Source: Heloderma charlesbogerti (taxonomy: Eukaryota; Chordata; Lepidosauria; Squamata; Helodermatidae). Taken from it: a stretch of DNA of 64,000 nt. The translations under genes and the position numbers were made by a program. How positions within the stretch are numbered: the first letter of the stretch is position 1; each line of letters starts with the position of its first letter. The DNA is taken from contig JANEZZ010002682.1 of NCBI GenBank assembly GCA_026122225.1, positions 496,001 through 560,000 of the forward strand, written 5' to 3'. The notes under the pieces were generated by a model, which saw nothing but the letters and a program-made list of their open reading frames with translations, did no database searches and was not told where the DNA came from. This document shows, one piece after another, positions 43,501 to 54,494 of this stretch.

Positions 43501-44734
43501 TACTGTGAACTGTTTGTGGATGCAAATAATGACAGGACAGAGCACCTCAAGTGACAGTTTGACAGCTGATTGCCTCCATACCAAAGCGAACACATTCCAA
43601 TGCAGTGTTCACTGACATGTCCAGTATAAAACTGTACATATGTAACCTGCAACAAAATGCTGCAACATATAGTGCTCTTGTTCAGGGTTCCAGCCAGGCT
43701 GCTAGCCATGCCCTCTTGCAGGATACTGTATTCCACCACCACTCCCAGTCATCCAAACAGCTTTCTATGTCCACTGAACATTCTCATTGAGTTGTTTGGA
43801 GGGGTTCTCTCTCTTCCGTAGGGTTTTCTATCCCTCTGAAGATGTTTGGGATTCTCCCAAGCCTGCTGATACCTCCCTCTTGTCAGTGGATGGTGCTGTG
43901 TTAGGATACATAAGGATCCACACTCAGAGAATGAGTACACCATTAGTATCTAGGACTAATTTTCCATGCTGTTTTCAGATATAAAAATATAGACCTTCCA
44001 CCACTGAGATGCTGAGGGATCAGAATGACACCACAGTGCACATGAAATCATGGGCAACAGTGGCTTTTGGTTTACTTCTGGAAGTTCAGGCTGTGCGTAA
44101 TTCATATTTTTCTAATTTTATGCTCCATTGCACATTAACTTTTGATGGGGTTGGCTGCTTGTAGTGGAAATGCTGTGGAGCTTCAGACTGCCCAGTCAAC
44201 AAAAAGGTTCTCCTGCTCTTCTTGCAATCCTTGTGTCTCTGTTTCCACACCCATAGAAACACCCATCCTGTCTTACTTCCCTTACTATACACTGATTTTT
44301 AGAGTATTCTGATCTCATGCCTTATCTGTGTAATCAGTGCCGAATCCTCTATCTGACATAGTAAGGTCAAGATCCCACTGAGTAGCCAAAGCCAAGAAAG
44401 CTGGTGGAAGAAATAGCTCTCCATCAGTCTTACTTGGTGAGAAAGGGGATGTTCTTCTTCTGCGTCACTTCCTGCCTTCTCCATTGTGCGCTACAGCATT
44501 GCCAAACTGAAAGCACAGAAAGGTGTTGCCCCACTTCTGAGGTTCCCTAAATCTCAGAAGGAGAGGAAGCACATGCTTTTCCGGTTCTTTCCCAATGCTG
44601 TTTCCTATTTGAACAGTTGACTATTCTCACAATGTCCATAGGCACTCAGTCATTTTTTCTAGAATCTCTGCAGATATTTTCCAGAACAATCTTTGTTAGG
44701 ATAATTCTATAAATACTTTGGACTTACCTATATT

Positions 44735-44868
44735 TTGGGGCAGGGATAGGCAACCTGGTGCTCTTTTTGGACTACAACTTCCATCAGCTCCAGCCAGCAT
44801 GGCCCATGACAAAGAGAATGTGGGAATTGTAGTCCTATCTGAAGGATACCAAGTTGCCTAACCCTGTC
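44735..44868. repeat. Palindromic repeat family D
   Basis: GGGGCAGGGATAGGCAACCT at left and ACCAAGTTGCCTAACCCTGT at right enclose TTGGACTACAACTTCCATCA and AATTGTAGTCCTATCTGAAG. Confidence 0.78.
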
Positions 44869-46317
44869 TTTGAGTAATAAAATACAGATGGTATATATGT
44901 TCCTGCTGAGAACTTATCCAGACAGCTCAGTCTTTGCTTAAGCAACAAATCCTTAGACTGAGGAACTGGGCCAAACTCAGCAGCTTTATAGGACTAGCTG
45001 GAATCCTAGAGGTCCATTGTGTCACCTGACCTCTGCGGAACTGGTAAGATGTAGTACTTCAGCGCCACCACCAAGGTGGTGGTGCTGAAGTGCAGCAGAG
45101 AGCAGCAAGCCTCTCTTCCATCTAGCAACCTATCATAGAGCTACAAAGAGTAAGGAATGTGGGCTTCCCTTGCCATTGCCCCTTGACTCAAGACCCCTGG
45201 TGCCTTCCAGAAATTTTCCTTCAGTGGTTAAAATTAGCATCTTGGTACCATAAGTCAAATCTTGCCTTACCAGGAATAATTTTCTGGGGCAAGAGAGAAG
45301 GTAGTCCAGAGAAGCTATCTAGCAGGGAGCACAGAAAGAGAAATATTGTTTCAGAAATGTGTAAGCTCCAACTGAGCACCGTTATAGCTGAGCTTGCTGA
45401 CCCACCCCCTTCCTGGCCTGTCATTAGATCTGTGATCCAAAGCATGCTTCCTCCACATGAGTAGGGCTCAGGGATATTTGATGCAATGCCAGATTAGCAA
45501 TGCACCTCTGATTCTGTGCCTCTGTCCGTACATCCTACCACCTCTGCTCTTGAAGTCCTGGAGTTGATCCTAGTGGGTCTAGAGTAGGAAGGTGTGACCA
45601 TTCAGGATGCTCTGGTTCTTCCAACACTGTGGCCTCGTTGAGTGGGCCGTCATCCCGGGTGGCAGTCTCTGGCTCCCCTTGCCCTTCACAAACACTTAGG
45701 GCCAGCAATTGGATCCCCCTCCTTCTCTGAGGTCTCATCCAGTTCTGCAGTGGTTCCACCAGGAAGGTGGTAAGACATGACACTCTTTGGAAAGCCTTAA
45801 TGTCTTTGCACAATTCATAACCCTACATTTAAAACATGCCCACATACAGACATTATGTATAGTTGGGCAATTGCAGACGTAATGACGTCTACAGAATTGA
45901 TGGAATCACATCATCTATTATAAAGCAAACTAACTTAAAGCAATACATTTTTAACTGTAAAAAGAAAATCCCAACAATATGAATAATCAGCAATCCTGTA
46001 ATAGCAGAAACAGTATCCATGAAGGGGAAGGAAAATATGAAAGGACAGTTATACAAGCAGGCATGTCTAAACTAGGGGTTATTTGTGGAATTCCTAGAGG
46101 GACAGGAGACAGCTATACAAAGAACTCAGAACTAGTGAGCAAAATAAATAATACATCACCATACTCTATTTAGCCAAACTATAATAATTCAAACCTTGGA
46201 AATGTCAAGGAGGGAGGAACCACTTTTTGTGTGTTGCGAATATGTGCTTAATTTTGCCATGCACGGCAAATATAGGAGTTCAGGAAGGGATTGTCCAGGA
46301 ATTTACCACTTTATCAC

Positions 46318-46385
46318 ACCCCTGAGAGTAAGTCCATTGAACTCAGTAGGATTTACTTCTGAATAGACATCCATTGTGGAGCTAT
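46318..46385. repeat. Short palindromic repeat family F, partial
   Basis: CCCCTGAGAGTAAGTCCATT, GAACTCAGTAGGATTTACTT, then CTGAATAGACATCCATTGTG. Ends decayed. Confidence 0.65.
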
Positions 46386-47047
46386 TAAAACATCTTGTGC
46401 TTGTTGTTGGGGCTTCCTTAATTTGGGAGGTTGTTGCTTTGTTAACTGCAGTTTAAAAAACCAACTAAAGGGTTTCAGAACTGAAAAAGACTTAATTCCA
46501 TATTTGTATTTTAACTAATGTTACTGCTTCATAACAAGGATTATGTTATTACTGCAATGCCCCTTTCCTATGCAGAGATGACCTTATAGGTGAATACTTG
46601 AGGCATTACATCCAAGGGGGAAGAATAGGTGAGCTGCCACGAAGTGTGATTGTAGAATCAAAAGACAGGATATAAATGTTTTCAGAAATTATAAATAAAC
46701 ATGGGAATGGCTTTCTTATTGGTAGAAATTCTTTCAGCATTCAGGAAGAGCAGAGGACAAAGGAACGCCGAAGAACCGGACGCCCAATAGAAGCAAAAAC
46801 AGGTCAGGCAGTAGGCAAGGAGTAGTGGCAGTAAGAAGCAAAGTGTGCAGTTGCCAGGGGTTGAGTAAATAGTAGCTGCTTAAGGTTCAGATGAGGAGCT
46901 GTGTGTGTGTCATAGAATGGGAAGGAAACTTGTGGGTTACCAAGTCCTTAAGCTAGACAGATGTGCATCAGATGTGAGTTACTCACATCAGATGTGAGGG
47001 CTTCCTCTTATAATCTTTAGGATTCAGAGGTGAAGCGGTGTTACATC

Positions 47048-47150
47048 TGCTGCAGCAAAAACAACAAAGAGCCTTGTGGTGCCTTAAAGACTAACAGATT
47101 TATTATGGTGTAAGATTTTCATGGACTACAGTCCACCCCACCCATATATG
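47048..47150 (+). mobile_element. Reptile SINE-like fragment (unassigned)
   Basis: ACAAAGAGCCTTGTGGTGCC, TTAAAGACTAACAGATTTAT, then TTTTCATGGACTACAGTCCA. This motif string is, from general knowledge, a repeated one in reptile genomes; the family name is uncertain. Confidence 0.6.
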
Positions 47151-48167
47151 TGCAGGCCTTGGAGTGAACAACCAACATTCCAAGGGCAAGATATAGGCAT
47201 CCTCTTTCTATTGCTCTGCCTGTCTTGTTTTCTTCCAGTAGGGCTTTTTTCTAGATCAATTTAAGCTCTTTACCCCACCCCTGAACTTTTTCTGGCCTAG
47301 GCTTACTTCAGAATTTTCTGATTCTAGAAAGGGTAATAATCTGTAAATTGTCCGTGGTGCTTACCTAAGCTGCAGATAACCTAGACCCTCCTGGCTTCGA
47401 CTCTGTCTTCCTGACTTGCTTCAAGGTGAGCTGATGCTGCAATTTTCTTAGTGTCATCATCCTGAACTCTTAGACTTGCTAGCTCCACCAGCGATAATGA
47501 GATGTTATGGTTATGGTTAATGTTATTATATAACTGCCAGCATTAAGGATCCAATGTGTGTACACAGGCATTTGCCCTGGGAGGAGAAAGAGAGGCAGTG
47601 CTGACTTGACTTCTATTCCAAAAACACACACACTCTACCCTACCAATTAAGATCATAATAAATACACTAATGAAACAACATTAAGCCAAAAATTTAAAAA
47701 AACAAAAGCGGTTAATCATTGCATTCTTTCTTCCTGCCAATGAAATTATATATATTTATTATCAACACTCAGCTAATTTTAATTGCTTTGGGTTTTCCTT
47801 GGCTTCTCCCTGACTGATTTCTGCAGCTTCCAGAATAAAAACAAAGAGGATTAAAAACGTATTCAGTAGCAGGTCAATTTGAAAGAACACAACCATGCAT
47901 CCTTGACATGTTTTGTTACTGTAATCACATAAATAGTAATAGTGAATGCATCCCTGACTGCTGTTGCTTATGTAGCCAAAACATCTCCGTCTGTGCAAAA
48001 GAGGGAGGTATCAGGCTTGGGGAAACACCAAGGTTTGTAGAAGTACAAAAGAAGAAGAAAAAGGGTGGGGGGGGACATGTGGGTGGGGGGGAGGTCTCAC
48101 TTCTAATATATAATACCCAATGGGTTCATGCATTTTATAAAGTAGGTGTTGTCTATGAAAGCTCATC

Positions 48168-48400
48168 GCACACTAACAGCACAAGAAGAGCACTCCTGAA
48201 TCAGGCCAAAGGCCTGTCTAGCCCAGCAATTGCATTCCCACAGTGGCCAACCAAACACCTCCAGGAAACTGGCCAGCAAATAATGAAGGTAACTGCCCTC
48301 CTCCATTGTTCGCCTGAAGCATTTGGGACTTAGAGATATACTGCCCTTGGACATGGAGGTTCCATTTAGCAATCATGGCTATTAACTATATCCTTCATGA
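48168..48400 (+). repeat. Interspersed repeat (unnamed family), copy 2
   Basis: GCACTCCTGAATCAGGCC, TAGCCCAGCAATTGCATTCC, CACAGTGGCCAACCAAACAC and ATCATGGCTATTAACTATAT, parallel to the copy at 450-690. Confidence 0.7.
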
Positions 48401-48604
48401 ATTTGCCTAATCTTGCAAGAGGGGAAGAATGGGATACAAATTTAATAATAAAATAATCTAAAAGCATCTAAGCTAATGGCAACCAAACAGCTTGTAACAG
48501 CTAATTTTATCATCTAATTTTGCAACGTGTGAAGTACTGTCTTTACTCTGCCTTGAATCCATTGCCAACCAATTTAATCATGTGGAGTTTCCCCCACCCC
48601 CTGA

Positions 48605-49245
48605 GTTGTAGTATTTTTATTGAGAATATTTATTTATTTATTTATTTATTATTAAATTTATTAATCGCCCATCTGGCTGGTCACCCAGCCACTCTGGGCG
48701 ATGTACAACATATAATAGTTTAAAACAATAAAATTCTACAATAAAAACATTTTCTAAAATACCCTAACCCACCCCAAATGCCTGCCTGAACAACCACGTT
48801 TTTAATGCACTGCGGAAGCTCATTAAAGAGGGGGCATGACGGAGTTCCTTAGGGAGGGAGTTCCACAGAGTGGGGGCCACCACAGAGAAGGCCCTCTCCC
48901 TCGTCCTCACCAGCCTAGCTGTCCTGGCTGATGGGACAGAGAGAAGGCCATCCGAGTTTGATCTTGTTAAGCGGCCTGTCTGGTGTTGCTGGAGGCGCTC
49001 CTTAAGATAGGCTGGGCCAGAACCATATAGGGTTTTAAAGATCAAAACCAACACCTTGAATTTGGCCTGGAAAACAACTGGTAACCAGTGCAACTCCTTC
49101 AGCACTGGAGTGATGTGATCTTGCTGGCGGCTGCTTTTAATCAGGCGAGCTGCCGTGTTCTGTACCAGCTGCAGCTTCCAAACTGTCTTCAAGGGTAACC
49201 CCACGTAGAGCGCATGGGAGAAAAACATCTCACTATCTGCACCCT
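48605..49245 (-). mobile_element. L2 LINE 3' portion
   Basis: Minus-strand L2. A 181-codon frame (48764-49309) encodes LKTVWKLQLVQNTAARLI, then HITPVLKELHWLPV, KTLYGSGPAYLKERL and AFSVVAPTLWNSLP, the standard L2 RT C terminus. The 3' end has a TTTA repeat and the ATCGCCCATCTGGCTGG motif. Its upstream part is missing. Confidence 0.92.
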
Positions 49246-49249
49246 CCAC

Positions 49250-50406
49250 ATCATAGGCAGTTTTATAAACCCTATCTACCTCCCCCTCCCCCCTCCGCCC
49301 CCTAGTCACCCTTGTTCTAAACTAACATGGTATCACTTCTGCAAGGCTTCATCCAAGCCAGGTGGGGTAGCCAAATGCAAGAGTCCTGTACCTTTAATAT
49401 TTGTGCAAAAGAGATTGTATAGAAGAATTAATAAACAGTAATTTATGTACATTAAATATTAGGATTTATTCTGTAGGATTAAATATTTGTAAACATTACT
49501 TAAGTATTACCTTCCTTTCTTTTCAAAAAGGACATTTCTACCTGAAGTACTCAGGTACATGTCTCTCCCTCACACTCACCTGCCCCATCCCTATTAAGGC
49601 AATCCTGCCTCTCTTTTAAGAGAAAGGGTGATTTCCCCCATTAAATAGGGTATCACTGATATGTAATTTATAAAAAGATAGGTGCCGGGGATTAGGTTTT
49701 TTGTTCAAGTTTTTAACTGAACTTTTTGATTAAGTTTTTAATTCTTTATTATGGTCATACAACATACTCTGGTTAAAATTCAGAATGAATAACCAGTCTT
49801 TCATCTGGATGCCATGGTAAACTATTCAAAAGAGGATAACTTATACAATCAGAATCAGATCAGAATACAAACTAGAGTATAAAAGTAAATGGGTCAGAGT
49901 TTCAGGAACTCCTGTCTTACATGGACAGAATCTATATAGGAATGAAATTCTCAGAAAATTTTCCCTGGAGTACTACTGAGGGTAGAACATGGAGTTTTGC
50001 AAGAATAAATGCTCTACTAGCTTGGTTGTTCTTAAGAGAAATCAAATAAGATGGTGAAGTACCTTATTTGGATAGCATTCCATGAGCCTTGGGGGAGTAA
50101 GTTCTATTAGGAAGAGAATATAGATATGTCTTTCAATAGCCATAGCTATAATAGCTTTGACCTACCTCAGAAAATAGTTTTCTAATGCAGCACTGAATAT
50201 GGGAAATGATTCTAAGGATGAGAGTGCCTCTGAGCATGTATAGATTTTCCTTCACCTCAACAACCCTGTGCACCTAACCTTATACACCTGAAATTGGGGT
50301 GGGAAAGTGAGGCTTTCAGGCCTTGTTTTGCCACCTCTCCCCCTATTTCCTGACCCAGAAAAGCTTTGGGGCCCTTGTATCCCTCATTTGAGAATTAAAA
50401 AAAAAA
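49250..50406. other. Intergenic, no feature
   Basis: AT-rich sequence between an L2 and BovB copy 7. No repeat or coding signal recognised. Confidence 0.5.
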
Positions 50407-51894
50407 TGTTGTTGTTCAGTCATTCAGTCGTGTCCGATTCTTCATGACCCCATGGACCATAGCACGCCAGGCCTTCCTGTCCTGCACTCTCTCCCGGAGT
50501 GTGCTCAAGTCCATATTCATTGCATTGGTGATGCTATCTAGCCTTCTCATCCTCTGCCGTCCCCTTCTCCTTTTGCCTTCAATCTTTCCCAGCATCAGGG
50601 TCTTTTCCAGTGACTTTTCTCTTCACATTAGGTGGCCAAAATATTTGAGCTTCAGCTTCAGTAGCTGTCTTTCCAATGAGCAGTCAGGGTTGATTTCCTT
50701 TAGGACTGACTGATTTGACCTCCTTGCAGTCCAGGGGACTCGTAAGAGTCTTCTCCAGCACCACAGTTTGAACGCATCGATTCTTCAGCGCTCAGCCTTC
50801 CTTATAGTCCAGTTCTCACAGCCATACGTTGCTACTGGGAAAACCATAGCTTTGATTATGCGGACCTTTGTCGGCAAGGTGATGTCTCTGCTTCTTACTA
50901 TGTTTAGGTTTGCCATAGCTTTCCTCCCAAGGAGCAAGCGTCTTTTAATTTCATGGCTACAGTCACCGTCTGCGGTGATCTTGGAGCCCAAGAAAATAAC
51001 ATCTGTCACTGCTTCCATTTCTTCCCCTTCTATATGCCAGGAAGTGATGGGGCCAGATGCCATGATCTTAGTTTTTTTAATGTTGAGTTTCAAACCAGCT
51101 TTTGCACTCTCCTCTTTCACCCTCAACAAGAGGCTCTTTAGATCCTCTTCGCTTTCTGCCATTAGGGTGGTATCGTCTGCGTATCGGAGGTTGTTGATAA
51201 TTCTCCCGGCAATTTTAATTCCGACCTGTGATTCATCCAACCTGGCATTTCTCATGATGTACTCTGCATATAAGTTAAATAAGCAGGGCGACAATATACA
51301 GCCTTGTCGTACTCCTTTCCCAATGTCCGGTTCTTCTGTTGCTTCTTGACCCTCATATAGGTTTCTCAGGAGACAGGTAAGGTGGTCTGGTACTCCCATG
51401 TCTTTCAGAATTTGCCACAGTTTGTTGTGATCCACACAATCAAAGGCTTTAGCGTAGTCAATGAAGCAGAAATAGATGTTTTTCTGGAATTCTCTTGCTT
51501 TCTCCATGATCCAGCGAACGTTGGCGATTTGATCTCTAGTTCCTCTGCCTCTTCGAAACCCAGCTTGTACTTCCGGTACTTCTCGGTTCACATACTGCTG
51601 AAGCCTAGCTTGTAGGATTTTGAGCATCACCTTGCTGGCATGTGAAATAAGCACAATTGTACGGTAGTTTGAACACTCTTTGGTGTTGCCCTTCTTTGGA
51701 ATTGGAATGTAAACTGAACTTTTTTCAGTCTTGTGGCCATTGTTGAGTGTTCCAAATTTGCTGGCATATTGAGTGCAGCGCTTTAACAGCATCATCTTTT
51801 AGGATCTTAAATAGCTCAGCTGGAATGCTGTCATCTCTGCTAGCTTTGTTGTTAGTAATGCTTCCTAAGGCCCATTTGACTTCACTCTCTAGGA
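50407..51894 (-). mobile_element. BovB LINE copy 7, 3' segment
   Basis: Minus-strand BovB from the GTTGTTCAGTCATTCAG terminus to the TCTCTAGGA at which a hAT element was inserted. An open frame of 336 codons (50785-51795) holds the RT core. It reads QEATEEPDIGKGVRQGC: the 23-nt deletion is compensated by loss of one more base, so frame is kept with eight residues missing. The rest of the copy resumes at 53110. Confidence 0.9.
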
Positions 51895-53109
51895 CAGAGC
51901 TTTCCAAACCGTGTGCCGCGACACATTAGTGTGTCGGCGGCAGTGTGTAGGTGTGTCGCGCGAAATGCTGAAAATTGCGCGGAAGGGCACCGCGGAGCTC
52001 CCTTACTCGCCTTTGCTTCCCTTGGCCCCTCCCCCGGAACTTCCTAAAGCAGCCAATGTTAAAGCAGCTAAGGCTTAGCTGCTTTAACATTAACTGCTTT
52101 AGGATCATGTGGCGTCTTGACGTAGGACGCACATGATTGGCGGTGTTGGAGCAGTACGGGGAGGTAGAGGCGCGGGGCGAAGAGAGGGGAGGGGAGGCGC
52201 CACCCTGGGATTAGAGCTTGGCTGACGCTGGCACGAAGTGGCAGCGGCCCCTGGCCCTGCGAGATTTCAAGCGTGCCCTTCGCAGACTTCTGCACCGCGC
52301 TCCTGCGCGGCCAGGCCAGAGTAGGGCGTGGGTGGAAACGCCGCCTGGGACTGGGACTGCACCAAGCGGGCCATCCACCATCTTGGCCAGTTGGAACGGA
52401 GCTCAGTGGAGGCCAGAAGCCTCAGAATCAGCGTGCTCCCAATCACCCAGGCGAGCGCAGCTGCAGGCTGTCACCCAGTCAACCCACCTGCTGCTGGCTG
52501 AAGGGAGGCCACCCTCCCAAACCCAATGTGGCAAACAGCAAGCCACCCACCACGTGGCAGTTATGATTTGATTTCTGCCACTTATTTTTATTTTTACTCT
52601 GCTGTAATTGTGGATTAACCACCCACCGGCAGTGTACCACCAGAGAGCGCTGGAACTGGACTCTGGACATAGGCATTGCAAATATTTACAGCAATATAGC
52701 CTTGTAGTGAGACATATATATTTACACCATTTTTGTTGGACTTTTGCTTCTCTACTTCATGTGATTTTGCATCTGAGCTCCTACCTGGGCCTATGTGTCC
52801 TAATATGTATTGTAAATACTTTAGTTAATTTTGTTTATTTTTCACATTTTCTTGCACTTATTTACATACTGTTACTCATAAATGACAACAATGTATGTTA
52901 TTATCTTACAAATCATATATTTTTAAAAATAAATGAAAGGTTTTCATGAGATATGTTCTATCCCCATACATTACAATTTATGTATGTGTCTGTATCTCTT
53001 ATAACGGGTTAGTTTAACCTCCAGTTTGCTAGTAAAACTGAATTACCATGTCACGAAATGATGCATGTCTAAAAGTGTGTCACCAACACGAACAGTTTGG
53101 AAAGCTCTG
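51895..53109. mobile_element. Non-autonomous hAT transposon inserted in BovB copy 7
   Basis: A 1215-bp element with terminal inverted repeats CAGAGCTTTCCAAAC at the left and its exact complement at the right. It is flanked by a perfect 8-bp duplication CTCTAGGA (51887-51894 and 53110-53117). Removing it and one duplicate restores BovB. The left third is CpG-rich and carries a strong hairpin; the right half is AT-rich. No transposase frame is visible, so it needs a partner. The 8-bp duplication and CAG start place it with hAT. Confidence 0.93.
52043..52103. repeat. Perfect-arm hairpin inside the hAT element
   Basis: 61-nt inverted repeat. Inner arms of 18 nt (AATGTTAAAGCAGCTAAG and complement) are separated by one G. 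Outer 10-nt arms CCTAAAGCAG / CTGCTTTAGG join them across a two-base mismatch. A second, smaller inverted repeat (ATCATGTGGCGTC / GACGCACATGAT) follows at about 52104-52137. Confidence 0.9.
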
Positions 53110-53696
53110 CTCTAGGATGTCCGGCTCAAGTTCAGTGACCGCACTATCATGGCTATCAGGGACAGTAAGATCTTTCCTGCAAAGTTCTTCTGTGTATTCT
53201 TTCCACCTCTTCTTAATCTCCTCTGCTTCTGTTAGGTCCCTGCCTTCTTTGTCCTTTATCATGCCCATCTTTGCACAAAACGTTCCCTTGAGATCTCCGA
53301 TTTTCTTGAAGAGATCTCTAGTCTTTCCCATTCTATTGTTTTCCTCGATTTCTTTGCATTGTTCATTTAAGAAGGCCTTCTTGTCTCTCCTTGCTATTCT
53401 CTGGAACTCTGCATTCAGTTGGGTATATCTTCCCCTTTCTCCCTTGCTTCTCGCTTCCCTTCTTTCCTCAGCTACTTGTAAAGCCTCATCAGACAGCCAC
53501 TTTGCTTTCTTGCACTTCTTTTTCTTTGGGATGGATTGAGTTGCTGCCTCCTGAACAATGTTACGGACCTCCGTCCATAGTTCCTCAGGCACTCTGTCTA
53601 TCAGGTCTAATCCCTGAAATCGATTCCTCACCTCCACTGTATATTCATCAGGGATATGATCGAGGTCATACCTGAATGGTTTAGTGGTTTTCACTT
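53110..53696 (-). mobile_element. BovB LINE copy 7, 5' segment
   Basis: Continuation of the interrupted BovB on the far side of the hAT element. It encodes, on the minus strand, KTTKPFRYDLDHIPDEYT through AKWLSDEALQVAEERRE to VTELEPDILE, the end of the endonuclease and the linker. It is truncated at about 53696. The first eight bases (CTCTAGGA) are the duplicate of those at 51887-51894. Confidence 0.9.
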
Positions 53697-53929
53697 ATTG
53701 TATTAACTGTGGTTCACACCTCGAAGACGTCTTCACATCCTTTACTTCAAGAACAAAGGCTGCAGCCCAAAGGTGTGTGGGCTGTTTGTGAGGACTCCAT
53801 TAAAACACGCACAGAACTCTGTACATGTTCCAGTGTGCTCTTTTCTTCATCCCCCACTAGCGTTAAGCCCCCATAATGTTTTTCTCTCTTTCTTTCTGGG
53901 GTCCCCCTTGCCCTTTTCCACCTCACAAC

Positions 53930-54439
53930 AAGCGCCCTTCAACGTGAGAGAGAGAGAAGACGGCTCCCCTCCCCCTTCCTTTCAACCTCATACACGCGGA
54001 AGGATACGCGCGCGAGCAAACACGCGCACTACAGCGGCGCGCGCGCGCGAACGGGCGCTGCGAGCGAGCGAGCGAGCGCGCGAGGCGAAGAAGCGCGGCG
54101 CGTGACTCTTTCCTCAATCTTCCCGCTCTTGCCGCGGAAAGAAGTCCCCGGCTGCAGTTTCCTTTCATATCCGTGCGCGCCTGAAGGAGGTCGCTTCTGT
54201 GAGGGGAGGGAAAAGGCGGCCATTTTGTTCGCTGCTGCCGCTGCTGGTACTCCTGTACTGAAGCGAGCGCGCAAAAGGAAGGAAGATTGTGAAGAGGGGG
54301 GCAAAAGCGAGACTGGAAAGCGAAGCGCGGTGGGAAGGGGAAAGGAAAGGCCGGCTCGGGGGCGGGGGAGCCGCGGCGGAGGTCGACCGGGGGGGCTCCG
54401 GCTTCGCTCGCCCCCTCCCTCCCCAGCCGCTGAGAGGCG
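53930..54439 (+). promoter_or_regulatory. PPP1CC: PPP1CC CpG-island promoter and 5' UTR
   Basis: Strongly CpG-rich sequence ending at the PPP1CC start codon. It has an alternating GC run at 54036-54050, a GAGC tetranucleotide run near 54060-54080, a YY1-like element GCGGCCATTTTG at about 54216-54227, and a G-rich stretch (54290-54400). No TATA box is visible, as expected for a housekeeping promoter. An ATG at 54102 opens a 151-codon frame overlapping the PPP1CC start in another frame; it matters only if transcription starts upstream of it. The exact start site cannot be read from sequence. Confidence 0.75.
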
Positions 54440-54494
54440 ATGGCGGATATTGACAAACTCAACATCGACAGCATCATCCAACGGCTGCTGGAGG
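54440..54494 (+). CDS. PPP1CC: PPP1CC exon 1 (protein phosphatase 1 catalytic subunit gamma)
   Basis: The start codon of the PP1-gamma catalytic subunit, a metal-dependent Ser/Thr phosphatase acting with many targeting subunits in nucleus and cytoplasm. The exon encodes MADIDKLNIDSIIQRLLE plus the first base of codon 19. It differs from the mammalian gamma N terminus, as I recall it, only by Ile for Leu at residue 4, and is clearly distinct from the alpha (MSDSEKL) and beta (MADGEL) isoforms. The donor is GAGG followed by GTGAGG, at the phase-1 position known for this gene family. The start context (GGCG before ATGG) is strong. No second exon, which should resume with the VRGSKPGK region, was found before 64000, so intron 1 exceeds 9.5 kb. 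Confidence 0.95.

Larger units (their letters stand above)
42546..47047. other. Intergenic, sparse repeats
   Basis: Apart from a weak L2 piece (43395-43500), family D (44735-44868) and family F (46318-46385) repeats, and a CT/C-rich run near 43300-43336, no feature can be supported. Short frames have no recognisable domains or codon bias. Confidence 0.5.

Noticed and set aside
46967..46999. Possible CRISPR-like or tandem repeat (CATCAGATGTGAG twice)
   Set aside because: Only two short units, explained by a small local duplication; vertebrate context.
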